Made by a program: the position numbers and the translations under genes | Shown here: positions 33,944-41,880 of the stretch, piece after piece | Layout of the letters: each line of letters starts with the position of its first letter | How positions within the stretch are numbered: position 1 is the stretch's first letter | Notes under the pieces: generated by a model | Seen by the model: only the letters and a program-made list of their open reading frames with translations | What the model was told of the DNA's origin: nothing | Database searches by the model: none | Assembly (NCBI RefSeq): GCF_016862775.1 | Contig: NZ_BONP01000020.1 | Span: forward strand, 1-64,000 | DNA length: 64,000 nucleotides | Direction: 5' to 3' | DNA from: Cellulomonas phragmiteti | GTDB lineage: Bacteria; Actinomycetota; Actinomycetes; Actinomycetales; Cellulomonadaceae

Positions 33944-35835
33944 GTCGTCCCTTGCGGCACCGGCACGGTCGCCTGCCGCGCGGCCAGGAGCGGGGCGAGC
34001 AGGCCCTGCGTGCGGGCCGCGAGGTCCCGCAGCCGGTCGAGCTCGGCGTCGACCCGGGCGGTGCGTGCCAGGCGTGCCGTGTCGTCCTCCGCGATGGCCG
34101 TCGAGAGCTGCTCGACCGTCGCCGTCGCCGTGGCCAGCAGCTCCGCGGCGCGTGCCGCGTACGTCTCGCGCAGCAGCCGCTGCAGCCCGCGCACCGCGGC
34201 GCGGCTCTGCTTGCGGGCCGCGGTGTCGACCTCCTCGAGGTAGGCCCCGACCGCCCGCTCGGTCTCACCGCGCAGGGCGCGCAGCTGCCCCTCGCGCGCC
34301 GCGTGCCACGACCGGCCGGCCAGCACCGCGGACAGCACCACCGCGACGGGCAGCACCACCGGCAGCGCCAGCCCCAGGACGAGACCCGCCCCGTGGCTGA
34401 TCATCGCGCCGGCCGAGCCCCCGCGCAGCGCCACCAGGCCCAGGTCCAGGCGCGACGCGCGCGTCCCGGGCGCGGCGACGAACGCGACGTCCACCCCGCC
34501 GGACCCGTCGGCGCCCGTCGCGACCCCCTGCCGCAGCTCCCACGCCGCGGAGCCGAACTGCTCGGCCACCGCGTCGGCCACCTGGTCCGCGAGCGTCCGC
34601 ACCAGGGCCTGGTGGTCCAGCAGCGCCGCGGTCGTGCGCTGCTGCAGCCACGGCCCCAGGTCGGCCTCCAGGCGCGTGGCCGGCAGCTCGGCGATGTGCG
34701 CGACCGCGTCCCGGCGCAGGGCCCGCAACCGCACCGTCAGGTCCGTCTCGACCTCCGAGGCGAGGTCCGACGTGCGGTCGAACAGCACCTGCTGCCAGCG
34801 CGCACCCGCACCGCGCAGGTCGGCCGCCCGGGCGCGTGCCTGCTCCCACGCCACGCGTCGCTCCCGGGCCGTCGCGTCGTCGCCCAGCGCGTCACGCTCG
34901 GCGGTGAACGCCGTGAGGAGCTGCCCGAGCGTGCTGGCCGCCACCGCGGCCGCAGCCGCCTCCCCCGTGCCGGCGGCCCGCACCCGCTCGTCGAGCAGGC
35001 GCGCGGCGAGCGCCGGGTACCCGGACTCCGCCAGCAGGTCGCGGTCCTGCGCGCGCAGCCCCGCGTGCCGCAGCGGGGCCGACAGCGGCAGGACGTCGGC
35101 CCGCACGCCGGCGACGCGCAGGTGCCGCACGTCGGCGTCGCGGATCCGCCGCCAGTGCGCGAACAGGTCGGTGCGCGTGAGCCCCACCAGGACGACGGGG
35201 CACAGCGCGGCCGCCTGCCGCAGCAGCTCGATCTCCGCGGCCCCGAGCTCGGACCCCGCGTCGGTGACGAACAGCAGCGCGTCGGCCACGGCGAGGCTGC
35301 GCAGCGCGACGCCGGCGTGCGTCGACGCCAGGCCGCCGCTGATGCCCGGCGTGTCGACCAGCACGAGCCCGCCGCGCAGCAGCTCGCGCGGGAGCCGGAT
35401 CTCGACGGCCCGGCCCGTGGTCCCCGCGCCGTTCCCGGCCGGCGGGGCTCCGGGCGCGGCACCCGGCGCGTCGTCGCGCAGCAGCGGCACCGCCTGCCCG
35501 GTGGCCGCGGTCGGGACGTCCGCGGGTGCGACGTCGCCCAGGGTCGGCGCGTCCGGCTGCTCCTCCGCCAGCACGCGCGCCGCGACCCGCTCGCCCCAGC
35601 GCACGTAGGTCGGCACGGCCGTGGCCACGTCGGCGTCCGTCGCGCACACGCGCGCGCCGAGCAGGGCGTTGACCAGGGAGCTCTTGCCCTTCTTGAACTC
35701 CCCGCACACCACCACGCGGAACGCCGGGTCCGCGAGACGGGCACGGGCTGCGTGCACCCGCTGCACGAGGTCGCCGCGTCCCGCGCGGGCGGCGGCGTCC
35801 GCCACCGCGTCGAGCAGCCGCTCCACGTCCCCCAT
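33940..35835 (-). CDS. Dynamin-like GTPase with membrane helices, first of a pair
   Basis: A 631-residue protein from ATG 35835 (a GTG at 35826 is possible). G1 is G-E-F-K-K-G-K-S-S-L near 45-54, G3 D-T-P-G-I near 160, G4-like T-R-T-D near 209. The middle is helical coiled-coil-like. Two hydrophobic segments near 482-520 (M-I-S-H-G-A-G-L-V-L-G-L and V-V-L-P-V-A-V-V) form a membrane paddle or hairpin, followed by a helical tail. A membrane-remodelling role, as in DynA, is likely. Tandem overlapping pairs suggest hetero-oligomers. Confidence 0.82.
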   Translation of the reverse strand: MGDVERLLDAVADAAARAGRGDLVQRVHAARARLADPAFRVVVCGEFKKGKSSLVNALLGARVCATDADVATAVPTYVRWGERVAARVLAEEQPDAPTLGDVAPADVPTAATGQAVPLLRDDAPGAAPGAPPAGNGAGTTGRAVEIRLPRELLRGGLVLVDTPGISGGLASTHAGVALRSLAVADALLFVTDAGSELGAAEIELLRQAAALCPVVLVGLTRTDLFAHWRRIRDADVRHLRVAGVRADVLPLSAPLRHAGLRAQDRDLLAESGYPALAARLLDERVRAAGTGEAAAAAVAASTLGQLLTAFTAERDALGDDATARERRVAWEQARARAADLRGAGARWQQVLFDRTSDLASEVETDLTVRLRALRRDAVAHIAELPATRLEADLGPWLQQRTTAALLDHQALVRTLADQVADAVAEQFGSAAWELRQGVATGADGSGGVDVAFVAAPGTRASRLDLGLVALRGGSAGAMISHGAGLVLGLALPVVLPVAVVLSAVLAGRSWHAAREGQLRALRGETERAVGAYLEEVDTAARKQSRAAVRGLQRLLRETYAARAAELLATATATVEQLSTAIAEDDTARLARTARVDAELDRLRDLAARTQGLLAPLLAARQATVPVPQGTT

Positions 35836-35885
35836 CACCGCATGGTCCCACCGCGACGGCTGCCGGGGACGGTGTCGCGCGTGCA

Positions 35886-35901
35886 GTGCCTCAACAGGCA
35901 C
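35886..35901. promoter_or_regulatory. Inverted repeat GTGCCT-CAAC-AGGCAC
   Basis: A perfect 6-4-6 palindrome in the divergent gap between the dynamin-like pair and the LuxR-type gene. Its centre contains CTCAAC, the complement of the GTTGAG core repeated three times nearby, so both may bind one regulator. Confidence 0.4.
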
Positions 35902-35944
35902 CCGCGCGGGACGGTGTCCGGAGGAACCGGGTGAAACGCGACGT

Positions 35945-35984
35945 GTTGAGCGGGCGTTGAGCGCCTGTGGAGGGGACGTTGAGC
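35945..35984 (+). promoter_or_regulatory. Three phased GTTGAGC boxes upstream of the LuxR-type gene
   Basis: GTTGAGC occurs at 35945-35951, 35956-35962 and 35978-35984, i.e. 11 and 22 bases apart, one and two helical turns, so all boxes face the same side of the DNA. The last box ends 22 bases before the ATG at 36007. Probable autoregulatory sites. Confidence 0.5.
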
Positions 35985-36006
35985 CCGGCGCGCGAGCCTG
36001 CTGCGC

Positions 36007-36711
36007 ATGACCACCGCCTCCGTGCACACGCTGCGACCGCTCGAGTCCGTCCGCCCCACCGGGGCCACGCTGCACCTGCGGGTCGCCGTGCAGGGCGGCG
36101 ACGCCCTGACGCGCGCCGGCCTGCGGTCGGTCCTGGACACGCTCACCGACGTGCAGGTCGAGCACGTCGAGGTCGAGCAGCCCGGCGACCTCGCCCAGGC
36201 CGAGGTGGTCGTGGTCGTGCTCGAGACGGTGAGCGCACGCGCCGTCGACGCGGTGCGACGCCTGGCGTCCCGCCCCGGCTGCCGGCCCGTGCTCGTGGTC
36301 GGCGAGGTCAGCACGGAGGCCGTCGCGCTCGTCGTGCAGGCCGGCGCCGTGGGCGTCCTGCGACGGCGCGAGGCGACGGCCGAGGGCGTCGGGGCGCTGC
36401 TGCACGCCGTCGCGTCGGGCGAGGCGGTCGTGCCCGTCGACCTGCTCGCGGCGCTGTTGCCGCGCACGTCCGCCGAGCACCCGTCCGCACCCGCGCGGCC
36501 GGGCCACGTGCTCGCGCTCACGGGCGTCAACGACCGCGAGCGCTCCGTGCTGCGGCTCCTGGGCGAGGGGGCGGACACGCGGGAGATCGCGCGCCGCCTC
36601 GCGTACTCCGAGCGCACGGTCAAGGTCGTCGTGCAGGACCTCACGCGCCGCTTCGGGCTGCGCAACCGCACGCACGCGGTGGCGTACGCGGTGCGGCACG
36701 GCCTGATCTGA
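36007..36711 (+). CDS. LuxR-family regulator with a degenerate receiver domain
   Basis: A 234-residue protein from ATG 36007. The C-terminal LuxR helix-turn-helix (about 172-230) is canonical: L-T-G-V-N-D-R-E-R-S-V-L-R-L-L, T-R-E-I-A-R-R-L, S-E-R-T-V-K-V-V-V-Q-D-L. The N-terminal 130 residues fold like a NarL receiver, but the phospho-accepting Asp position reads V-V-V-V-L-E-T-V and the acidic pocket is absent, so phosphorylation is unlikely. No histidine kinase is adjacent. Probably ligand-gated or constitutive, acting on the GTTGAGC boxes upstream (inference). Confidence 0.85.
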   Translation: MTTASVHTLRPLESVRPTGATLHLRVAVQGGDALTRAGLRSVLDTLTDVQVEHVEVEQPGDLAQAEVVVVVLETVSARAVDAVRRLASRPGCRPVLVVGEVSTEAVALVVQAGAVGVLRRREATAEGVGALLHAVASGEAVVPVDLLAALLPRTSAEHPSAPARPGHVLALTGVNDRERSVLRLLGEGADTREIARRLAYSERTVKVVVQDLTRRFGLRNRTHAVAYAVRHGLI

Positions 36712-36764
36712 GCGCCGCACCCCACCGACGCGTCGGCGCCGCGAGCGCGCCGCCGGACCGCGGA

Positions 36765-36807
36765 CGGCGACGGCCGGCCACCCGCGCGGGGTGACCGGCC
36801 GTCGCCG
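36765..36807. terminator. Bidirectional terminator
   Basis: A perfect 13-bp stem, CGGCGACGGCCGG (36765-36777) with its complement at 36795-36807, lies between the convergent LuxR-type gene (stop 36711) and the surface-protein gene (stop 36830). Confidence 0.75.
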
Positions 36808-36829
36808 GGACCGTGGCCCTGCGTCGCCG

Positions 36830-39800
36830 TCAGGCCTCGCGGCGTCGCGCCGTGACGACCAGCGCCGCACCGGCCAGGAGCAGCAGCGCGACGCCCACGA
36901 GCGACGCGCCGAGCTCCGTCCCGGTCACCGCGAGCGCCGGTCGGGCGGGCGTCGGCTCGGCGGCGGCTGCCGCGACCGTCGCCGCGTAGGTCGACGTCGC
37001 CGACTGCCCGTACGCGTCCGTCACCCGGTAGACGACCGGGGTCGCCGCACCGGAGAAGCCCACGACCGGGGTGAACGTCAGCGCGCCCGTGGCCGGGTCC
37101 AGCGTGTACGTGCCCTGGCCGGGCACGTCGACCACCAGGGTGTCCCGACCGTCCGCGTCGACCAGCGTCACGGACCCGCCGGACGGGACGGTGACGGTCG
37201 TCGTCGGGCGCTGGGCGGTGCCCGGTGCCCCGGTCGACGTGAGCGGGGCCGCCGTCGGCCGCGCCGGGAGGACGACGGTCGGCGTGTAGGTCGCCGACGC
37301 CGTCTGGCCGTAGGCGTCGGTCAGGACGACCGTCACGCCGCTGGCCGCACCGACGAACCCGAGGACCGGGGTGAAGGTCACCACACCCGTCGCCGGGTCG
37401 AGCACGTAGGTGCCCTGACCGTCGACCGCGACCGTCGTGGCCGCGGCGCCCCCGGCACCGCGCAGGGCGACGGTCGTGCCCGGGGGGACCGGGAACGTCG
37501 CCGTCTGCACCGCGGTGCCGACGCCCGTCGTGCCGGCGGGCGTCGCCGTCGGCGGGGCCGGTGCGACGACCGTCGGGGTGGAGGTCGCCTCGGCCGTCTG
37601 GCCGTAGGCGTCCGTGACCCGGAAGGTCACCGGTGTCGCGACCCCGCTGAAGCCCGGTGCCGGCGTGAAGGTGACGACCCCCGTGGCGGGGTCCAGCACG
37701 TAGGTGCCCTGCCCGACCACGGTCACCGAGGTGACCGGGTCGCCGTCGGCGTCGAGGAGCGTGACGGAGCCGCCGGTCGGGACCGCGACCGTCGTGCTCT
37801 GGGGTGCGCCGGCCGGTCCGGACGTCGTCCGGTCGGTCGCCGCCGGTGCCGACGGCGCCAGGACGGTCGGCGTGTAGCGGCCGTCGTCGCTCTGGCCGTA
37901 GGCGTCGGTGAGACGGAACGTCGCACCGGCGGCCTCGCCCGTGAAGCCCAGCGCGGGCGTGAAGGTGACGACGTGCGTGCCCGGGTCGAGGACGTAGGTG
38001 CCCTCGCCCGCGACGACCAGCCGGTCGACCAGCTCCGTGCCGTCGACGAGCTGCACCGTCGTGCCGGCCGGGACCGGGACGACCGTGCTCTGCGGCGTCG
38101 TGCCGGTGCCGGTCGTCGTCGCGTCGACCGCGACGGGGCCGGCCGGTGCCAGGACGAGCGGCGCGTACCGCGCGTCGTCGCTCTGGCCGTAGGCGTCCGT
38201 GACGCGGATCGTCACGCCGTCGGTCTGCCCCGCGTAGCCGGGCACCGGGGTGAAGACGATGCCACCGGTGCTCGGGTCGAGGACGTAGGTGCCCTGACCG
38301 GGGACCGTGACCGTGCCGACCAGGTCGCCGTCCTCCGCCACGAGGGCGACGGAGCCGCCCCCGGGCACGGGCACGGTGACGGCCTGGGTCTGCTCGGCGG
38401 GGCCGGACGACGCCGGGTCGCCCAGCACGGGTGCCGGGGGTGCGGTGACCGTCGGGGTGTACGTCGTGGTGCCGGTCTGCCCGTAGGCGTCCGTCACCTG
38501 GATCGTCACCGGCGGTGCGGCGCCCTGGAAGCCGAGCTCCGGGGTGAACGTCACGACGCCCTCGGGCGTCACGGCGTAGGTGCCGACGCCGCCGACGACG
38601 AGCGTCGGGACGACGTCTCCGTGACCGTCGAGGAAGCCGACGGAGCCGCCCGCGGGGACCGTCACCGACGTGACCGGGCCCTGCGGCTCCTCGCCCGTGC
38701 CGGACGAGGTCAGGGGCGTCGGAGCCGGGGCCGGCGGGGCCTCGACGGTCGGGGTGTAGACGGCGGTGGCGGACTGGCCGTACGCGTCGGTCACCTCGTA
38801 GGTGACGCCGTCCGCCTCGCCCGCGAAGCCCAGCTCGGGGGCGAACGTGATCACGCCCGTGGCCGGGTCGAGGGTGTAGACGCCCTGGCCGTCGACGACG
38901 ACGCGGATCGGCGACCCGCCGCCGACGAGCGCCACCGAGCCCGACCCCGGGACCGTGACGGTGGTCGACTGCGTGGCGGTGCCCACGCCGTCGGTGGTCG
39001 CGGGCAGCGGCTGCGGTGCGGGCGGCGCGGTGACCGTCGGCGTCCACGAGCCGGTCGCCGACTGGCCGTAGGCGTCGGTCACGACGACGGCGACGCCCTG
39101 CGACTCACCCGAGAAGCCCAGGTCCGGCGTGAAGGTGATCGTGCCGGTGCTCGGGTCGAGGGTGTAGACGCCCTCGCCGTCGACGACGACGCGGGTCGGC
39201 GACCCGCCGCCCGACAGCGCCACGGTCCCACCCGCGGGGAGGGTGACCGTGAGGTTCTGCGGCGTCACGGCCGGGCCCGTCGACGTCGCGTCGGGTGCCA
39301 CGGGGGGTGCCGGCGGGGTCACCGTCGGGGTGTACGTGGCCTGCGCCTGCTGGCCGTAGACGTCGGTGACGCGGAAGGTCACGGACGTGGCGGCACCCTG
39401 GAAGCCGAGCTCCGGGGTGAACGTGATGGTGCCGGTGCTCGGGTCGAGGGTGTACACGCCCTCGTCCTCGACGACGACGCGGGTCGACGACTCGCCGCCG
39501 AGCAGGGCGACGGCGCCCCCGGTCGGGGCGACGACCGTCGTGCCCTGCGGCTGCGTGCCGACGCCGGTGCTGGTGCGGGCGGTGACGACCGGGCCGTCCG
39601 GCGCGGTCACAGTCGCCGTGTACGTGCTCTGGGCGGTCTGCCCGTAGGCGTCGGTGACCCGGTAGGCCACCGCGGTGGCGGTGCCCTGGAAGCCCGCGAC
39701 GGGCGCGAAGGACAGCTCACCGGTCGCGGTGTCGACGGCGTAGGTGCCCTCGCCGTCGACCGTCACCGAGGTCGCCGGCGTGCCGCCGTCGAGCAGGCGG

Positions 39801-41722
39801 ACGGAACCACCGGCCGGGATCGGCACGGACGTGGCCGGGCGCTGGACCGCGGTGCCCACGCCGGTGGACGTGTACGGGGAGGCGGACGGACCTGCCGGCG
39901 CGGTCACCGTCGGGGTGTACCGGGCCTGGCCGGTCCGGCCGTACGCGTCGGTCACGCGGAACCGCACGGCGGGCGCCTCACCGACGAACAGCGGGGCGGG
40001 CGTGAACGTGATGACCCCCGTGGCGGTGTCCAGGGAGTAGGAGCCGCCGGCGACCGCGAGCGTCGTCGTCGGGTCGCCGCTGCCGTCGAGCAGGCGCACG
40101 GAGCCCGACGGCGGGACCGTGACCGTGGCCGTCTGGCTGGCGGGCGACGTGCCCGTGGTCAGCAGGTCGCCCGGCGCGGGGGCGGCGGGCGGGGTGACGG
40201 TCGCGGTGTAGGTGCCCGTCCCCGTCTCGCTGCCGACCGTGACGCGGAACGGCGCCGCCGGAGCCTCACCCTGGAAGCCGAGGACCGGCGTGAACGTGAG
40301 GTTCGCGCCGGAGACGGCGTAGGTGCCGACGCCGGTGACGCTCAGGCTGGTGACCGGCGTCGTGCCGTCCAGCAGCGTCAGCGTGCCCCCCGCCGGGACG
40401 GTGACCGCCTGCTGCTGCACCGCGGTGCCGACGCCCGTCGTCGTCAGGGCCTGGGGCTGCGGCGCGACGACGAGCGTGGCGGTGTTGTCGGTGAGGTCCT
40501 GCTCGTTGCCGATGACGGTGACCGTCGAGCTCGTCGAGACCGGGTGGGACGCCGGGGCGGTGCCGGTGAACGTGTAGGTGTCGCTCGCGCCGGGCGCGAG
40601 CTGCCCCACGACGCACTGCACGACGCCCGAGGTGAGCGTGCAGCCGGTGTCCAGACCCGCGTCGGTGAGCCCCACACCCGTCGGCACGGGGTAGGTGAAG
40701 GTCGCACCGGAGGACCCGGCATCGCCGGAGTTGGTGACCTGGACGGTCCAGGTGATGGGCGCGGACGGCGCGGACGGGGCCGGGGACGTCACCGCCAGCG
40801 TCAGGTCCGTCGGGGTGGACGGCGACGTCGCGCCGTCGTTCTGGCTGGTGGGCGGGCCGGCGATGGTCGAGACCAGCGTCGCGGTGGGCAGCGTCGCGCT
40901 CGGGTTCGTCACCCGGAGCTGCGTGATGTTGCCCGTGTTGTTGTAGCTGAAGGCCAGGTTGCCGTTGCCGTAGACCCAGGCGGCGCCGTAGCCGGTGCCG
41001 AGCCCGCCCGTGGAGTCGTCGGCGTCCGGGAAGAGGTTCGTGACGTCGATCGAGGTGACCTGACCGGTCGTGCTGATCCGCTTGAGCGTCCGGACCGGGA
41101 CGGACCCGCTGCCGGCTGCGACCTCGACGCCCCACAGGTAGCCCTGCCAGAAGGTGAAGTCGTTCATGGTGACCGCCTCCGAGAGCGTCACCGCGGTCGA
41201 GGTCCGGGCGACCACGTCGACCGCCCGCATGGAGGTCGAGCTGCCCGTCGGCCGCACGTAGAGCGTGTTCGGGCCACCGAAGGCCCCGGAGTACTGGCCC
41301 GTGGTCACGCCCGAGATCGTCCCGAGCTGGGTCGCGGTGCCGTCGTGCTGGATCCGCACGAGCTGGCCGTTCGACGCGATCCCGTACAGGAAGTTGTCCG
41401 AGGGGCGGTAGTCCACCGCGTTGTAGAGGAACGCGGCGCGGCTGCCGAGCGAGGCGATGGTGACACCGCCCCTGCCGGCGTTGGCCAGGCGGGACTGCAC
41501 GACGGTGCGCATGGTGGTCGTGCTGTCACCCGGGACGAGCTGCGAGATGAAGACCGTCGGGTAGGTGAGAGCGAACGGGGCGGCCACGGCGGGGAGACCC
41601 GGTGCGACCAGCGCCGCCGCCGCGACGAGCGCGACGCCTGCGCTGCGGCGTGCACCGCGTGCCGCAGGGGTGGTGGTGCGGGACCTGGGCGCGCGCGCAG
41701 ACCTCGGGGAGAACAGGGGCAC
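36830..41722 (-). CDS. Giant cell-wall-anchored repeat protein with sortase-E-type signal
   Basis: A 1630-residue protein from GTG 41722, chosen because GAAGGAG lies 5 bases upstream; an ATG at 41743 is in frame but has no ribosome site. Signal peptide to about residue 47 (A-V-A-A). Residues 50-300 resemble a DUF6923/propeller-like domain, about 310-430 an Ig-like DUF11-type domain with two cysteines. Then come twelve repeats of about 95 residues, each ending near V-T-D-A-Y-G-Q and T-V-T-A-P and containing G-T-Y-x-L-D-P-A-T-G-x-I-T-F-T-P, the CshA-type fibril repeat. It ends L-A-V-T-G, hydrophobic helix, R-R-R. It is a candidate adhesin or fibril, attached by an LAxTG-recognising sortase. Confidence 0.88.
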   Translation of the reverse strand: MPLFSPRSARAPRSRTTTPAARGARRSAGVALVAAAALVAPGLPAVAAPFALTYPTVFISQLVPGDSTTTMRTVVQSRLANAGRGGVTIASLGSRAAFLYNAVDYRPSDNFLYGIASNGQLVRIQHDGTATQLGTISGVTTGQYSGAFGGPNTLYVRPTGSSTSMRAVDVVARTSTAVTLSEAVTMNDFTFWQGYLWGVEVAAGSGSVPVRTLKRISTTGQVTSIDVTNLFPDADDSTGGLGTGYGAAWVYGNGNLAFSYNNTGNITQLRVTNPSATLPTATLVSTIAGPPTSQNDGATSPSTPTDLTLAVTSPAPSAPSAPITWTVQVTNSGDAGSSGATFTYPVPTGVGLTDAGLDTGCTLTSGVVQCVVGQLAPGASDTYTFTGTAPASHPVSTSSTVTVIGNEQDLTDNTATLVVAPQPQALTTTGVGTAVQQQAVTVPAGGTLTLLDGTTPVTSLSVTGVGTYAVSGANLTFTPVLGFQGEAPAAPFRVTVGSETGTGTYTATVTPPAAPAPGDLLTTGTSPASQTATVTVPPSGSVRLLDGSGDPTTTLAVAGGSYSLDTATGVITFTPAPLFVGEAPAVRFRVTDAYGRTGQARYTPTVTAPAGPSASPYTSTGVGTAVQRPATSVPIPAGGSVRLLDGGTPATSVTVDGEGTYAVDTATGELSFAPVAGFQGTATAVAYRVTDAYGQTAQSTYTATVTAPDGPVVTARTSTGVGTQPQGTTVVAPTGGAVALLGGESSTRVVVEDEGVYTLDPSTGTITFTPELGFQGAATSVTFRVTDVYGQQAQATYTPTVTPPAPPVAPDATSTGPAVTPQNLTVTLPAGGTVALSGGGSPTRVVVDGEGVYTLDPSTGTITFTPDLGFSGESQGVAVVVTDAYGQSATGSWTPTVTAPPAPQPLPATTDGVGTATQSTTVTVPGSGSVALVGGGSPIRVVVDGQGVYTLDPATGVITFAPELGFAGEADGVTYEVTDAYGQSATAVYTPTVEAPPAPAPTPLTSSGTGEEPQGPVTSVTVPAGGSVGFLDGHGDVVPTLVVGGVGTYAVTPEGVVTFTPELGFQGAAPPVTIQVTDAYGQTGTTTYTPTVTAPPAPVLGDPASSGPAEQTQAVTVPVPGGGSVALVAEDGDLVGTVTVPGQGTYVLDPSTGGIVFTPVPGYAGQTDGVTIRVTDAYGQSDDARYAPLVLAPAGPVAVDATTTGTGTTPQSTVVPVPAGTTVQLVDGTELVDRLVVAGEGTYVLDPGTHVVTFTPALGFTGEAAGATFRLTDAYGQSDDGRYTPTVLAPSAPAATDRTTSGPAGAPQSTTVAVPTGGSVTLLDADGDPVTSVTVVGQGTYVLDPATGVVTFTPAPGFSGVATPVTFRVTDAYGQTAEATSTPTVVAPAPPTATPAGTTGVGTAVQTATFPVPPGTTVALRGAGGAAATTVAVDGQGTYVLDPATGVVTFTPVLGFVGAASGVTVVLTDAYGQTASATYTPTVVLPARPTAAPLTSTGAPGTAQRPTTTVTVPSGGSVTLVDADGRDTLVVDVPGQGTYTLDPATGALTFTPVVGFSGAATPVVYRVTDAYGQSATSTYAATVAAAAAEPTPARPALAVTGTELGASLVGVALLLLAGAALVVTARRREA

Positions 41723-41821
41723 AGATGCTCCTTCGGAGGACATGAGGTCGGCGCGGGGGATCGCGCGCTCGACTCAGGGCTCCCGGGGCATCGGGACGTT
41801 GGACGGTCGTCCTGAACGCAT

Positions 41822-41835
41822 GACCCGAACGGGTC
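41822..41835. promoter_or_regulatory. Palindrome GACCCG-AA-CGGGTC
   Basis: A perfect 6-2-6 inverted repeat in the 158-base gap between the surface-protein start and the hydrolase stop, about 100 bases upstream of the surface-protein GTG. The two-base loop argues for an operator rather than a hairpin terminator. Confidence 0.4.
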
Positions 41836-41880
41836 GGGTGAAGCGCGGGACGGTGTGCGCTGCGCGACCGCAGCAGCGCC

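Noticed and set aside
35835-39047. A 1070-codon reverse-strand frame overlapping the LuxR gene and the surface gene
   Set aside because: Out of frame with the repeat protein and antisense to a clear LuxR helix-turn-helix gene; low-complexity Arg/His/Pro translation.
36791-41815. A 1674-codon open frame on the + strand opposite the repeat surface protein
   Set aside because: It mirrors the repeats of the real gene, has no ribosome site, and its composition (Arg/Gly/Val/His) is the usual antisense artefact in a 74% GC genome. The reverse strand has signal peptide, sorting signal and conserved repeats.
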